A stretch of 64,000 nt of DNA from Micromonospora solifontis (GTDB taxonomy: Bacteria; Actinomycetota; Actinomycetes; Mycobacteriales; Micromonosporaceae). The DNA lies in assembly GCF_003725545.1 (NCBI RefSeq), contig NZ_RJLN01000029.1, forward strand, positions 1 to 64,000, in the 5' to 3' direction. The notes beneath the pieces are model-generated. The model ran no database searches, was not told where the DNA came from, and was given only the letters and a program-made list of their open reading frames with translations. Of the stretch, positions 47,501 through 55,987 are shown in pieces. The position numbers were made by a program, and so were the translations under genes. The stretch's first letter is position 1. Every line of letters starts with the position of its first letter.

Positions 47501-48131
47501 TGCGGGCGATCTCGGTGAGCCCGTCGCGGACCCGGCGCTCGATGTCGAGGCCGTGGTCCATGATCTCGAGGAAGTAGTTGTCCTTGCCGAAGATGTCCTG
47601 GTACGCGGCGGCGACCTTGAGCGCCTCGTCGAACTGGCCGAGCCGCAGCCGGGTCTGCACCGCGCCGGACGGGCAGCCGGTGGTGGCCATGATGCCCGCG
47701 GCGTGCTCGGCGATCAGCTCCATGTCCATCCGGGGCCACTTGACGTAGTGGCCCTCCATGGAGGCGCGTGAGTTGAGCCGGAACAGGTTGTGCAGGCCGG
47801 TCTTGTTGGCCGCCCACATGGTCATGTGGGTGATCGCGCCGTTACCGGAGACGTCGTCGCTCTTCTGCTCGGGGCGGCCCCACTTGACCCGCTGCTTGTG
47901 GAAGCGCGACTCCGGCGCCACGTACGCCTCGACGCCGAGGATCGGCTTGACTCCGGCGGCCATCGCCTGCTTGTAGAAGTCGTTCGCGCCGTGCATGTTG
48001 CCGTGGTCGGTGATCGCAACCGCCGGCATGCCGAGCCGCGCGGCCTCGGCGAAGAGGTCCTTGAGCCGGGCCGCCCCGTCGAGCATCGAGTACTCGGTGT
48101 GCACGTGCAGATGCGCGAACGAATCGGCCAT
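44598..48131 (-). CDS. dnaE: DNA polymerase III subunit alpha
   Basis: 1177 residues, the replicative polymerase. N-terminal PHP domain ([19 protein letters not shown]) keeps its metal-binding His residues. The polymerase active site includes [19 protein letters not shown] and the catalytic acids in [13 protein letters not shown]. The helix-hairpin-helix region, the OB fold ([20 protein letters not shown]) and a C-terminal tau-binding part follow. Start ATG 48131 ([13 protein letters not shown]); an upstream frame adds 17 non-family residues. Full length for DnaE1. Apparently transcribed alone, ending at a hairpin. Confidence 0.97.
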   Translation of the reverse strand: MADSFAHLHVHTEYSMLDGAARLKDLFAEAARLGMPAVAITDHGNMHGANDFYKQAMAAGVKPILGVEAYVAPESRFHKQRVKWGRPEQKSDDVSGNGAITHMTMWAANKTGLHNLFRLNSRASMEGHYVKWPRMDMELIAEHAAGIMATTGCPSGAVQTRLRLGQFDEALKVAAAYQDIFGKDNYFLEIMDHGLDIERRVRDGLTEIARKLDIPPVVTNDSHYTHEAQAEAHDVLLCVQTGSNIADPNRFRFEGGGYFVKSAEQMRAVDSSELWQQGCRNTLLVAEKVDPAGMFEFHNLMPRFPIPEGETEESWFRKETFAGLQRRFPNGIPEGHVVQAEYELGVIIQMGFPSYFLVVADFIQWAKSQGIAVGPGRGSAAGSLVAYALGITDLDPIPHGLIFERFLNPERVSMPDVDIDFDERRRGEVIRYVTDKWGEDKVAQIATFGTIKAKAAIKDSARVLGYPYAVGDRITKAMPPAVMGKDIPLSGIFDPKHPRYAEAGEIRGLYESDPDVKKVIETAKGIEGLIRQTGVHAAGVIMSAEPIIEHIPLMRRDSDGVIITQFDYPTCESLGLLKMDFLGLRNLTIIDDAVKNIQLNHNKELDLLALPLDDKAAYELLARGDTLGVFQLDGGPMRSLLRLMKPDNFEDISAVLALYRPGPMGVDSHTNYALRKNGLQEITPIHPELEEPLREILAPTYGLIVYQEQVQRAAQILAGYSLGQADLLRRAMGKKKKEILDKEFIPFRDGCRERGYSDQAIQAVWDVLVPFAGYAFNKAHSAAYGLVSYWTAYLKAHYPAEYMAALLTSVGDDKDKMALYLAECRRMGIQVLPPDVNTSAGPFTPVGKDIRFGLAAIRNVGANVVTSIMRCREEKGAYADFYDFLSKVDAVVCNKKTIESLIKAGAFDVMRHPRKGLLAVHADAIDAYADVKRKEAVGQYDLFGAGFGEAETGGSTTVMPTIAEGEWDKRDKLAFEREMLGLYVSDHPLFGLEHILNAAADTTIASLAEEGAVPDGAVVTLAGILSGVQRRVTKQGRAWASATLEDLAGGVETLFFPNTYEVIGQYIAEDAIVVVKGRVDRRDDIPRIMAMDMSMPDISSNPANKPVTLTIPVHRCTPPLVEKLKETLVLHPGDTEVHVKLLNGGKVTTLRLGPFRVAATTALMGDLKSVLGPANVS

Positions 48132-48289
48132 GCGTGGCGCCCCCCGGCGGTGTGGATCTTGTTGGTCGGAGCCGACCGGCACCTACCCTACCGACGCCGC
48201 CCGACGGCCTCCACCGTCCGCGCCGGGGGTGGCCCGGGTCTCTCCGCTCAATGCCCCCGCTTCACGCAACGCTGTAACGTTGGCCAATA

Positions 48290-48302
48290 GTGTGTGACAC
48301 AC
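48290..48302 (+). promoter_or_regulatory. palindrome in the padR promoter
   Basis: GTGTGTGACACAC lies between a -35-like TTGGCC at 48280 and a -10-like TATGGT at 48305-48310, eight bases before the padR ATG at 48318. Placement fits autorepression of a leaderless transcript by the PadR protein. Confidence 0.55.
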
Positions 48303-48317
48303 GGTATGGTGTGAGAC

Positions 48318-48659
48318 ATGGTGAGCGAGGAGGTCCTCCGGACCCATCTCCAGGAGCTGCGGCGGGGCACCGTGGTGGTGGCCAGCCTGGTCGCGCTGCG
48401 TCAGCCCGACTACGGCTACGCGCTGCTGCAACGGCTGGGCGCGCACGGCTTCCCGGTCGACGCGAACACGCTCTATCCCCTGCTCCGGCGGCTGGAGGAG
48501 CAGGGGCTGCTGACCAGCGAGTGGAACACCGAGGAGAGCCGGCCGCGCAAGTTCTACCGCACCAGCGCCGACGGGGAGGGGGTACTGCGCCGCCTCCTCG
48601 ACGACCTGGCCGCGGTGCAGGACTCCGTCGCCGGGCTGATCGAAGGAGTGGGCCGATGA
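48318..48659 (+). CDS. PadR-family transcriptional regulator
   Basis: 113 residues. Winged helix of the PadR type: LRRGTVVVASLVALRQPDYG, LYPLLRRLEEQGLLTSEW and the wing RPRKFYRTSADG. Short C-terminal helix for dimerisation. ATG 48318 has no Shine-Dalgarno and a -10 box just upstream, so likely leaderless. Its stop overlaps the start of the membrane protein gene (ATGA), a standard PadR plus membrane-partner pair. Confidence 0.92.
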   Translation: MVSEEVLRTHLQELRRGTVVVASLVALRQPDYGYALLQRLGAHGFPVDANTLYPLLRRLEEQGLLTSEWNTEESRPRKFYRTSADGEGVLRRLLDDLAAVQDSVAGLIEGVGR

Positions 48660-49600
48660 GCACCCTGACCGACCGCTACCTCGCCGCCACGCTGCGGGCC
48701 GTGCCGGCGCAGCGCCGGGCCGAGCTCGACGAGGAGCTGCGCGGATCCATCGCGGACATGATCGACGATCGGACCGCCGGCGGGCAGGACCGGGCCACGG
48801 CCGAGCGGGAGGTGCTCACCGAGCTGGGCAACCCCGAGCAGCTCGCCGCCCGGTACGCCGACCGACCGCTCCAGCTCATCGGCCCGCGCTACTACCTGGT
48901 CTGGTGGCGGGTGCTCCGTATGCTGCTCACCTTCGTCCCGGCCGTCGCGGGCGTGGTGGCCGGCGTGGCCAAGGCGACCGTCGGCGGTGAGCCGGGCGCC
49001 GCGATCGGCGCCGGGATCGTCGGGGCACTGCAGGCGACGGTGCAGACCGCGTTCTGGATCACCGCCGTCTTCGCGGTGGCCGAACGCGTGAACCCGGAGC
49101 CGAAGCTGCCCGCGTGGAGCGTCGACCAGCTGCCCGAGGCGCCGAAGGAGCGGCAGGTCACCCTGGTCGACAGCTGCGGGTCGATAGCGTTCCTGCTGTG
49201 CGCGGCCGCGTTTCTGTCGTGGCAGCACTTCCAGCCCTGGATGTCCGGCGACGGCTCCCGGCTGCCGATGCTCGACCCGGCACTGTGGAGCTTCTGGCTG
49301 CCGTTCCTGATCGCGGTGCTCGTCGCCACCGTCGGTCTGGAGATCGCCAAGTACCGGGCCGGCCGGTGGACGTGGCCGCTGGTCGCGGTCAACGCCGTAC
49401 TGGACCTGGCGTTCGCCGTGCCGGTCGCCTGGCTGCTGCTCACCGACCGGCTGCTCAACCCCCAGCTGGTGCAGCGGTTCGACTGGCTGCGCGAGGGCGG
49501 CGCGCAGGACGTGGCCCGGATCGCGGTGGTGGTCACCGTCGCGATCACCGTCTGGGACCTCGTCGACAGCGCCGTCAAGGCCCGGCGGCAGGCCGGCTGA
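48656..49600 (+). CDS. membrane protein with N-terminal HAAS-like domain
   Basis: 314 residues. The N-terminus (YLAATLRAVPAQRRAELDEE through AEREVLTELGNPEQLAARYA) is the HAAS domain that typically accompanies PadR regulators and may sense or signal to them. Six or so hydrophobic helices follow from about residue 85. Translationally coupled to padR. Exact role unknown; such pairs are thought to act in envelope stress or transport. Confidence 0.85.
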   Translation: MSTLTDRYLAATLRAVPAQRRAELDEELRGSIADMIDDRTAGGQDRATAEREVLTELGNPEQLAARYADRPLQLIGPRYYLVWWRVLRMLLTFVPAVAGVVAGVAKATVGGEPGAAIGAGIVGALQATVQTAFWITAVFAVAERVNPEPKLPAWSVDQLPEAPKERQVTLVDSCGSIAFLLCAAAFLSWQHFQPWMSGDGSRLPMLDPALWSFWLPFLIAVLVATVGLEIAKYRAGRWTWPLVAVNAVLDLAFAVPVAWLLLTDRLLNPQLVQRFDWLREGGAQDVARIAVVVTVAITVWDLVDSAVKARRQAG

Positions 49601-49607
49601 GCCCGGC

Positions 49608-49641
49608 GTGAGCCCGGCGCACCCGGGGGCGCCGGGCTCAC
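49608..49641. terminator. bidirectional hairpin between HAAS protein and TetR genes
   Basis: GTGAGCCCGGCG at 49608-49619 pairs perfectly with CGCCGGGCTCAC at 49630-49641 around a 10-base loop. Confidence 0.75.
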
Positions 49642-49678
49642 CCCGCAGTCGCGGCGGCCCGCCGCGCGCCGCGGCTGG

Positions 49679-50359
49679 TCACCCGAGTTTCCCGGCGATG
49701 CCGTCGAGCACGATCTCCAGGCCGGCGTCGAACGCCTCCACCGCGTCCAGCTGGCGCCCCTGCGCGAAGAGCCGGGCCAGCGCCGGATGGCGCCCGTCGC
49801 CGACGGCCCGGGCGAGGTAGCGCAGCTGCTCCTCGGGCGGCACGTGGGCGGTCGCGCCGGCCGGCACCCGCAGCAGCTCCAGGTGCAGCTGGCCGACCAG
49901 GTAGCCGAGGAAGGCGTTCGCGGCGTGCATCAGCGTGTCCGGCGCCAGGCCCGGCCGGTCCAGGGCGGCGAAGAGCCACTCCTGGTACGCCAGCCCGTTC
50001 GGCCCGTACGGGGGACGGCTGCCGAGCAGCGGCACGTACCAGGGGTGGCGGCGCGCGACGGCGACGGTGGCGGCGGCGAGCGCCCGCAGCCGGTCCCGCC
50101 AGTCGCCCGAGGGCGGGTCGGGCAGTTCGATCTCGCCGCAGGCCGCGTCGGCCAGCAGGTCCAGCAGGTCGTCCCAGGAGTCGAGGTGCCGGTACAGGCG
50201 CATCGGCAGGACGTCGAGCCGGGCGGCGACGCCGCGCAGGGTCACCGCGTCGAGGCCGCCGGCGTCGGCGAGGGCGCCGGCCGCGGCCACGATCATCGCG
50301 CGGTCCAGCGCCGGCCGGTGCCGGCGGGACGGCTCCGGGCGTTCCCAGACCACACCCAC
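49679..50359 (-). CDS. TetR-family regulator
   Basis: 226 residues. Helix-turn-helix at about 18-65 (IVAAAGALADAGGLDAVTLR then VAARLDVLPMRLYRHLDSWD) and a TetR_C_1-like ligand domain (ARRHPWYVPLLGSRPPYGPN). The same domain type occurs in the GntR-TetR fusion at 41943. GTG 50359 is chosen: a TACACT -10 box on the minus strand lies seven bases upstream, giving a leaderless mRNA; a second GTG is two codons later. Divergent from the gene at 50408 with twin palindromes between them. Confidence 0.88.
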   Translation of the reverse strand: MGVVWERPEPSRRHRPALDRAMIVAAAGALADAGGLDAVTLRGVAARLDVLPMRLYRHLDSWDDLLDLLADAACGEIELPDPPSGDWRDRLRALAAATVAVARRHPWYVPLLGSRPPYGPNGLAYQEWLFAALDRPGLAPDTLMHAANAFLGYLVGQLHLELLRVPAGATAHVPPEEQLRYLARAVGDGRHPALARLFAQGRQLDAVEAFDAGLEIVLDGIAGKLG

Positions 50360-50361
50360 GA

Positions 50362-50393
50362 GATACAGTGTATCGGAATTGATACGGCGTATC
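50362..50393. promoter_or_regulatory. twin palindromic TetR operators
   Basis: GATACAGTGTATC (50362-50374) and GATACGGCGTATC (50381-50393) share the form GATAC-N3-GTATC, with centres 19 bases apart. The first covers the -10 box of the leaderless TetR gene; the second lies just before the ribosome site of the divergent gene. Confidence 0.8.
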
Positions 50394-50407
50394 AGAAAGG
50401 GGTGGCG

Positions 50408-51430
50408 ATGCGGATCCGGGGCGTCGTCTACGACACCGGCGTGGAGCTGCTGCCCGGCCGGCCGTCCCGGCCGGCGTTCGACCCGGACCGGGTCCGCGCC
50501 GACCTCCGGACGATCGCCACCGAACTGCACGCCACCGCGGTCCGCCTGGTCGGGCAGGACCTGGGCCGGCTGCGGCTGGCCGCCGAGGCCGCCGCCGACG
50601 CGGGCCTCGCGGTGTGGCTCTCCCCCGCCCTGCCCGACGCCACCCCCCGCGCGGCCCGGGAGCAGCTCGCCGCCTGCGCCGACGACGCCGAACGGCTGCG
50701 CGCGCAGGGCGCCGAGGTGGTGCTGGTGGTCGGCTGGGAGGCCACCCTCTTCCTGCGCGGCATCGTCGCCGGGGCCACCGCCGCCGACCGGATGGCGACC
50801 ATGACCAGCCCGCGCCGGCTGCTGTGGAGCACGCTGCGGCACGGGCCCTTCCCGTACGCCCTCAACCGGCACCTGCGCCGTGCCGCCAGCACCGCGCGGG
50901 CGCGGTTCCACGGCCCGATCACGTACGCCGCGCTGGGCTTCGAGAGCGTTGACTGGCGCCCGTTCGACCAAGTGGGGGTGGACCACTACCGCGGCGGGGA
51001 GTCACCGGAGGCCTGGGCGGCGGCGATCGGGCGGCGGCAGCGGCACGGCCGGCCCGTGGTGCTGACCGAGCTGGGCTGCGCCACGTACGCGGGCGCCGAG
51101 ACGCGGGGGGCGCTGGCCTGGACGGTGGTCGACCGTGCCGCCGACCCACCGCGGCTGCGCGAGCCGGTGGTCCGGGACGAGCAGGCACAGGCGGTGGAGC
51201 TCGGCCGGCTGCTGGACCTCGCCGACCGGGCCGGGGTCGAGGGCGCCTTCGTCTACACCTACGCGGCGTTCAGCTACCCCCACCGGCCGGAGCCGGAGCT
51301 GGACCTGGACACCGCCGGCTACGGCCTGGTCGCGGTGCTGCCCGACGGCTCGGTCCGCCGCAAGGCGGCCTTCGACGCGGTCGCGCGGCGCTTCGATTCA
51401 CCGGGCGAGGGGTCCCGGCTCGCGGGCTGA
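50408..51430 (+). CDS. TIM-barrel-like protein of unknown function (glycoside-hydrolase-like)
   Basis: 340 residues, soluble, no signal peptide. Features in order: MRIRGVVYDTGVELLPG; a helix-strand repeat with VRLVGQDLGRLRLAAEAAAD and VWLSPALPDAT; FDQVGVDHYRG; PVVLTELGCATYAG with a Glu at a barrel strand end; and GAFVYTYAAFSYPHRPEPEL near the C-terminus. The strand-end acids resemble clan A glycoside hydrolases. Similar actinobacterial proteins are sometimes labelled abortive-infection proteins, for which I see no motif support. ATG 50408 follows GAAAGGGG. Controlled by the divergent TetR through the twin operators. Confidence 0.7.
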   Translation: MRIRGVVYDTGVELLPGRPSRPAFDPDRVRADLRTIATELHATAVRLVGQDLGRLRLAAEAAADAGLAVWLSPALPDATPRAAREQLAACADDAERLRAQGAEVVLVVGWEATLFLRGIVAGATAADRMATMTSPRRLLWSTLRHGPFPYALNRHLRRAASTARARFHGPITYAALGFESVDWRPFDQVGVDHYRGGESPEAWAAAIGRRQRHGRPVVLTELGCATYAGAETRGALAWTVVDRAADPPRLREPVVRDEQAQAVELGRLLDLADRAGVEGAFVYTYAAFSYPHRPEPELDLDTAGYGLVAVLPDGSVRRKAAFDAVARRFDSPGEGSRLAG

Positions 51431-51497
51431 CCCTGGCCCGGTCCCCCGGTCCCCCGGTCCGCCCGGCACGGGGCGGGGCGGACCGATGGGGCACGGT

Positions 51498-51542
51498 GGG
51501 CGGCCCGGGCCGGACGATCGTCTCGCCCGGCCCGAGCCGCCC
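51498..51542. terminator. bidirectional hairpin before yebC
   Basis: A 20-base arm at 51498-51517 pairs with 51523-51542 with two mismatches around a 5-base loop. It lies between the convergent stops of the TIM-barrel-like gene and yebC. Confidence 0.75.
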
Positions 51543-51553
51543 GCCGGTCGCGG

Positions 51554-52303
51554 TCAGCCGACCGCGGCCATCACCTCGTCGGAGACGTCGAAGTTGGCGT
51601 ACACGTTCTGCACGTCGTCGCAGTCCTCGAGGACGTCGATCAGCTTGAAGATCTTGCGCGCGCCCTCCTCGTCCAGCGGCACGTTGACGCTGGGGATCAG
51701 GGAGGACTCGGCCGACTCGTACTCGATGCCGGCGTCCTGCAGCGCGGTGCGCACCGCGATGAGATCGGTCGGCTCGGAGACCACCTCGAACGCCTCGCCG
51801 AGGTCGTTGACCTCCTCGGCGCCGGCGTCCAGGACCGCCATCATCACGTCGTCCTCGCTGGTGCCGGCCTTGGGCACGATCACCACGCCCTTGCGGGAGA
51901 ACATGTACGACACCGAACCGGCGTCGGCGAACGAGCCGCCGTTGCGGGTCAGCGCGGTGCGTACCTCGGTGGCGGCGCGGTTGCGGTTGTCCGTCAGGCA
52001 CTCGATGAGCAGGGCGACGCCGTTCGGGCCGTAGCCCTCGTACATGATCGTCTGGTAGTCGGCGCCGCCGGCCTCCAGGCCGGAGCCCCGCTTGACCGCG
52101 CGGTCGATGTTGTCGTTCGGGACGGAGTTCTTCTTCGCCTTCTGGATGGCGTCGTAGAGGGTCGGGTTGCCGGCCGGGTCGCCGCCGCCGGTCCGGGCCG
52201 CCACCTCGACGTTCTTGATCAGCTTGGCGAACATCTTGCCGCGCTTGGCGTCGATGACGGCCTTCTTGTGCTTGGTGGTCGCCCACTTTGAGTGGCCGGA
52301 CAT
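51554..52303 (-). CDS. YebC/PmpR-family regulatory protein
   Basis: 249 residues. [20 protein letters not shown] at the N-terminus and [20 protein letters not shown] in domain 2 are the family signatures. Members bind DNA or act on ribosomes stalled at proline runs (the YebC1/YebC2 translation factors); which applies here is not clear. ATG at 52303. Downstream of pdxS-pdxT on the same strand at a 194-base gap; usually ruvC follows directly, here it does not. Confidence 0.95.
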   Translation of the reverse strand: MSGHSKWATTKHKKAVIDAKRGKMFAKLIKNVEVAARTGGGDPAGNPTLYDAIQKAKKNSVPNDNIDRAVKRGSGLEAGGADYQTIMYEGYGPNGVALLIECLTDNRNRAATEVRTALTRNGGSFADAGSVSYMFSRKGVVIVPKAGTSEDDVMMAVLDAGAEEVNDLGEAFEVVSEPTDLIAVRTALQDAGIEYESAESSLIPSVNVPLDEEGARKIFKLIDVLEDCDDVQNVYANFDVSDEVMAAVG

Positions 52304-52497
52304 CTCATACCTCCGTCTGTTGACTCACGCCTGCGTCGACTGTCCGCGCCCGCGCCACACCGGGACCGACGTGCGGTCGGATGGGGGGCGGCGGCGGGCG
52401 GTGAGCCCTGCCGAACCGCGGCAATCCTACCGAGGTCGGCCCGGTCGGTGTCACACACGGCACCGCTCGGGGTGGCTGGGACGCCGTCGGGGCGGCC

Positions 52498-53103
52498 TCA
52501 GGCGGCCCGGACGAGGTCCACGAAGTAGCGGTGCAGCCGCGGGTCGCCGGTCAGCTCCGGGTGGAACGAGGTGGCCAGCAGGTTGCCCTGCCGGACCGCC
52601 ACGATCCGATCCGCGGCCGGCCCGTCGGTGACCCGGCCGAGCACCTCCACCCCGTCGTCCACCCGCTCGACCCAGGGCGCGCGAATGAATACGGCGTGGA
52701 ACGGACCGCCGTCGACCCCGTCGAGCCGCACCGGCGCCTCGAACGAGTCGACCTGTCGACCGAACGCGTTGCGCCGCACGGTCATTCCGATGCCCTGGAA
52801 TCCGCGCTGGTCGGGACGGCCGTCGAGGACCTCGGCGGCCAGCATGATCATGCCGGCGCAGGAACCGTAGACGGGCATCCCGGCGGCGATCCGCTTGTCG
52901 ATCGGCTCGCGCATCTCGAAGATGTCGGCGAGCTTGCTGATCGTGGTCGACTCGCCGCCCGGAATGACCAGCCCGTCGACCGCGTCCAGCTCCGCCGGCC
53001 GACGCACCGGACGGGCGTCCGCGCCGGCCGCGGCCAGGGCGGCGACGTGTTCGCGTACGTCGCCCTGCAGGGCGAGCACGCCGATGCGGGGTGCCCCCAC
53101 CAT
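52498..53103 (-). CDS. pdxT: pyridoxal 5'-phosphate synthase glutaminase subunit
   Basis: 201 residues, class I glutamine amidotransferase. Nucleophile Cys in [10 protein letters not shown], family loop [12 protein letters not shown], and the His-Glu pair in [11 protein letters not shown]. Supplies ammonia to PdxS for PLP synthesis. Start ATG 53103 ([14 protein letters not shown]) has GAGAGGAG immediately upstream. Downstream of pdxS, with an intergenic repeat between them. Confidence 0.96.
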   Translation of the reverse strand: MVGAPRIGVLALQGDVREHVAALAAAGADARPVRRPAELDAVDGLVIPGGESTTISKLADIFEMREPIDKRIAAGMPVYGSCAGMIMLAAEVLDGRPDQRGFQGIGMTVRRNAFGRQVDSFEAPVRLDGVDGGPFHAVFIRAPWVERVDDGVEVLGRVTDGPAADRIVAVRQGNLLATSFHPELTGDPRLHRYFVDLVRAA

Positions 53104-53115
53104 CGCTCCTCTCAG

Positions 53116-53172
53116 GTGTTGGGAAGGGGCCCCTGCTCTACCGGAGGCGTTAACAGGGGGCCCCTCCTTCAC
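53116..53172. repeat. GGGGCCCC-type intergenic inverted repeat
   Basis: GGGAAGGGGCCCCTG near 53120-53134 and CAGGGGGCCCCTCCTTCAC near 53154-53172 are imperfect reverse complements around CTCTACCGGAGGCGTTAA. It fills the gap between pdxS and pdxT. I recall similar elements between genes in Micromonospora and Salinispora genomes. Confidence 0.6.
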
Positions 53173-53173
53173 G

Positions 53174-54091
53174 TCACCAGCCGCGGTCGGCCAGGCGGTG
53201 CGGGACCGGGATGTCGTCGACGTTGATGCCGACCATCGCCTCGCCGAGGCCGCGGGAGACCTTGGCCAGCACGTCCGGGTCGTCGTGGAAGGTGGTGGCC
53301 TTCACGATCGCGGCGGCGCGCTGGGCCGGGTTGCCCGACTTGAAGATGCCCGAGCCGACGAAGACCCCCTCGGCGCCGAGCTGCATCATCATGGCCGCGT
53401 CGGCCGGGGTGGCGATGCCGCCCGCGGTGAACAGCACGACCGGCAGCTTGCCGCTCTCCGCGACCTCCTTGACCAGCTCGTACGGCGCCTGCAGCTCCTT
53501 GGCGGCGACGAACAGCTCGTCGGCCGGCAGCGACTGGAGCCGGCGGATCTCCTGGCGGATCTTGCGCATGTGGGTGGTGGCGTTGGAGACGTCGCCGGTG
53601 CCGGCCTCACCCTTCGAGCGGATCATGGCCGCGCCCTCGGTGATCCGGCGCAGCGCCTCGCCCAGGTTGGTCGCGCCGCAGACGAAGGGGACGGTGAAGG
53701 CCCACTTGTCGATGTGGTTGGCGTAGTCGGCCGGGGTGAGCACCTCGGACTCGTCGATGTAGTCGACGCCGAGGGACTGCAGGATCTGCGCCTCGACGAA
53801 GTGGCCGATCCGGACCTTGGCCATCACCGGGATCGAGACGGCGTTGACGATGCCGTCGATCATGTCCGGGTCGCTCATCCGGGACACGCCGCCCTGCGCG
53901 CGGATGTCGGCCGGGACCCGCTCCAGCGCCATGACGGCGACGGCGCCCGCGTCCTCGGCGATCTTGGCCTGCTCGGGGGTCACCACGTCCATGATCACGC
54001 CGCCCTTGAGCATCTCGGCCATGCCCCGCTTGACGCGGGCGGTGCCGACGACCGGGGTGGCGTTGCTGTTCGGGGAGGTGGATTCGGACAC
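53174..54091 (-). CDS. pdxS: pyridoxal 5'-phosphate synthase lyase subunit
   Basis: 305 residues, (beta/alpha)8 barrel. [20 protein letters not shown], the active-site lysine in [14 protein letters not shown], the second lysine region [11 protein letters not shown] and [20 protein letters not shown] are all present. Builds PLP from ribose 5-phosphate, glyceraldehyde 3-phosphate and ammonia from PdxT. GTG start at 54091, with AAGGAG about ten bases upstream. Confidence 0.97.
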   Translation of the reverse strand: MSESTSPNSNATPVVGTARVKRGMAEMLKGGVIMDVVTPEQAKIAEDAGAVAVMALERVPADIRAQGGVSRMSDPDMIDGIVNAVSIPVMAKVRIGHFVEAQILQSLGVDYIDESEVLTPADYANHIDKWAFTVPFVCGATNLGEALRRITEGAAMIRSKGEAGTGDVSNATTHMRKIRQEIRRLQSLPADELFVAAKELQAPYELVKEVAESGKLPVVLFTAGGIATPADAAMMMQLGAEGVFVGSGIFKSGNPAQRAAAIVKATTFHDDPDVLAKVSRGLGEAMVGINVDDIPVPHRLADRGW

Positions 54092-54224
54092 GGGTCATCG
54101 CTCCTTGGACATGTGGGGTGGCTTGTGAACCGAGGCTACGACGGCGTCAACGCCGGTCCGACAGCCAATCAGACCCCCGGTGGCCTGCTCTGTGGCCGGG
54201 GTCACCCGGCCCGGGCGGCGCGGG

Positions 54225-54728
54225 TCAGCCGGTGGGCACGTCCGCCGGAACGCTCAGCGTGGGATCGTCGATGTCGAAATAGCGCGGCCACTCGCGGCCC
54301 CGCCCCATCCGCAACAGCCGTACCAGCGGGCGGCCGCGGGCCGCCCGGGCGTCCCGGACCAGATCGGTGTGCACCTGCCGGGCCAGGGCCAGCCGCCGGC
54401 TCGCCGCGATCACCGCCTCGCAGGCGGGGTCGTCGGGGTCCAGCTCGACGGCGCGCAGCTGCCGGGTGAGGTCGTTCTCGGCCGCCTCCCGCTCCTCCGG
54501 GACGGCGTCGAGGGCGATCCGGGCCGCCGCGTACAGCTCCACGCCGTACCGCCGCTCGGCCAGCACCGCCGCGGCCGCCGCGCGGCGCAGCAGGTGGGCG
54601 TCGAGCGCCCGGGCCGCCGACTCCGCCCGGGTCTGCAGCCGCTGCACCCGGCCGGCCGTCCAGATCAGGTACGCCGCGACCAGCCCGACGACCAGGACGG
54701 CGCCCACCACCCACCACATGCCCGGCAT
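54225..54728 (-). CDS. small membrane-anchored protein next to pimA
   Basis: 167 residues. One N-terminal helix (MWWVVGAVLVVGLVAAYLIW) then a helical, Arg/Ala-rich region (RVQRLQTRAESAARALDAHL, LRRAAAAAVLAERRYG) with LemA-like heptads, and a C-terminal WPRYFDIDDPTL motif. The mycobacterial gene at the same place (near pimA) also codes for a membrane protein. GAGGAG lies ten bases before ATG 54728; a second ATG is three codons on. Function unknown; conserved position suggests a link to mannoside lipid synthesis or its regulation. Confidence 0.75.
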   Translation of the reverse strand: MPGMWWVVGAVLVVGLVAAYLIWTAGRVQRLQTRAESAARALDAHLLRRAAAAAVLAERRYGVELYAAARIALDAVPEEREAAENDLTRQLRAVELDPDDPACEAVIAASRRLALARQVHTDLVRDARAARGRPLVRLLRMGRGREWPRYFDIDDPTLSVPADVPTG

Positions 54729-54810
54729 CGTAGTGCTGCTCCTCCTCCCGCCCGATCCGCGCGGCTCCCGCCCCGACCCCTCGTCCCACCGGCCGCACCG
54801 GTCACGCAGG

Positions 54811-55971
54811 TCAGCCCAGCCCCGCCCACTCCTGGTCCATGACCCGGCCGTCGGTGGCCTCGATCGCCGCTGCGTATACCTCCAGAACCCGGCGGGCAAC
54901 CACGGGCCAGTCGAAATTCGCCACCACCTGGTCGCCGCAGGCGGTCAGCTCGGCCCGCCGGTCCGCGTCGTCGAGCAGCTCGGCCAGGGCGGTGCGCAGC
55001 GCCGCCGCGTCCCCGGTCGGGAAGAGCCGGCCGGCCCGGCCGCCGTCCAGCACCCGGCGGAACGCGTCCAGGTCGCTGGCCACCACGGTGGTGCCGGCGG
55101 CGAGGGCCTCGGTGAGGATCATCCCGAAGGACTCGCCGCCGGTGTTCGGCGCGACGTAGAGGTGCACGCTGCGCAGCATGCGCGGTTTGTCCGCCTCGGA
55201 GACCATGCCGAGGAAGGTGATCCGGTCCCGCAGCTCGGCCGGAAACCGCCCGTACAGGTCCTCCGGGTCGCCGGGACCGGCGACCAGCAGGCGCAGCCCG
55301 GGGCGGTCCGGGGCGAGCGCGACGAAGGCGTCCCGCAGGATCGGGAAGCCCTTGCGCGGCTCGGTGAACCGGCCGAGGAAGCCCAGCGTCCCGCCGGTGC
55401 CCGGAGCACACTCCCCCGGCCAGCCGGGCAGCGGCGCCACCCCGGCGAACTTCGCCACCGCCACCCCGTTCGGGATCTCCACCGCGCCGCCGTCCATGTG
55501 CTCGACCTGCACCTTGCGGGCCAGAGCGCTGACCGCGATCCGGGCGGTGATCCGTTCCAGCAGGATCTGCAACACCCCCTGCGCCGCGGAGAGCACCCGG
55601 GAGCGGGTCATCGCGGTGTGGAAGGTGGCCACCACGGGACCCCGGGCGCAGAGCACCGCCAGCATCGACAGGCTGGGGGTCAGCGGCTCGTGCACGTGCA
55701 GCACGTCGAACTCGCCCCGGGTGATCCAGCGCCGCACCCGGGCGGTGGAGACCGGGCCGAAGGCGATCCGGGCCACCGAGCCGTTGTACGGCAGCGGCAC
55801 CGCCCGGCCGGCCGACACCACGTACGGCGGCAGCGCCGCGTCCTCGTCGGCCGGGGCCAGCACGCTCACCTCGTGGCCCGCCGCGAGCAACGCCTCGGCC
55901 AGGTCCATCACATGGTTCTGCACGCCGCCCGGCACGTCGAAGGAGTAGGGGCACACGATGCCGATCCGCAC
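54811..55971 (-). CDS. pimA: phosphatidylinositol alpha-mannosyltransferase
   Basis: 386 residues, GT4 glycosyltransferase. N-terminal VRIGIVCPYSFDVPGGVQNH with the acceptor-side loop, HEPLTPSLSMLAV, and in the donor domain GRFTEPRKGFPILRDAFVAL and the GT4 signature NTGGESFGMILTEALAAGT with its Glu pair. Transfers mannose from GDP-mannose to phosphatidylinositol on the cytoplasmic membrane face. GTG 55971 follows GAGAGG. Directly after patA and pgsA in one run. Confidence 0.95.
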   Translation of the reverse strand: MRIGIVCPYSFDVPGGVQNHVMDLAEALLAAGHEVSVLAPADEDAALPPYVVSAGRAVPLPYNGSVARIAFGPVSTARVRRWITRGEFDVLHVHEPLTPSLSMLAVLCARGPVVATFHTAMTRSRVLSAAQGVLQILLERITARIAVSALARKVQVEHMDGGAVEIPNGVAVAKFAGVAPLPGWPGECAPGTGGTLGFLGRFTEPRKGFPILRDAFVALAPDRPGLRLLVAGPGDPEDLYGRFPAELRDRITFLGMVSEADKPRMLRSVHLYVAPNTGGESFGMILTEALAAGTTVVASDLDAFRRVLDGGRAGRLFPTGDAAALRTALAELLDDADRRAELTACGDQVVANFDWPVVARRVLEVYAAAIEATDGRVMDQEWAGLG

Positions 55972-55987
55972 GTCAGTGCCCTCTCCC

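Noticed and set aside
44526..47771. 1081-codon plus-strand frame opposite dnaE
   Set aside because: It is the complement of DnaE motifs and reads as low-complexity.
50408..51430. Labelling this gene as an abortive-infection phage-defence protein
   Set aside because: No Abi motif, no CAAX-protease-like helices and no other defence genes nearby; the sequence looks more like a TIM barrel.
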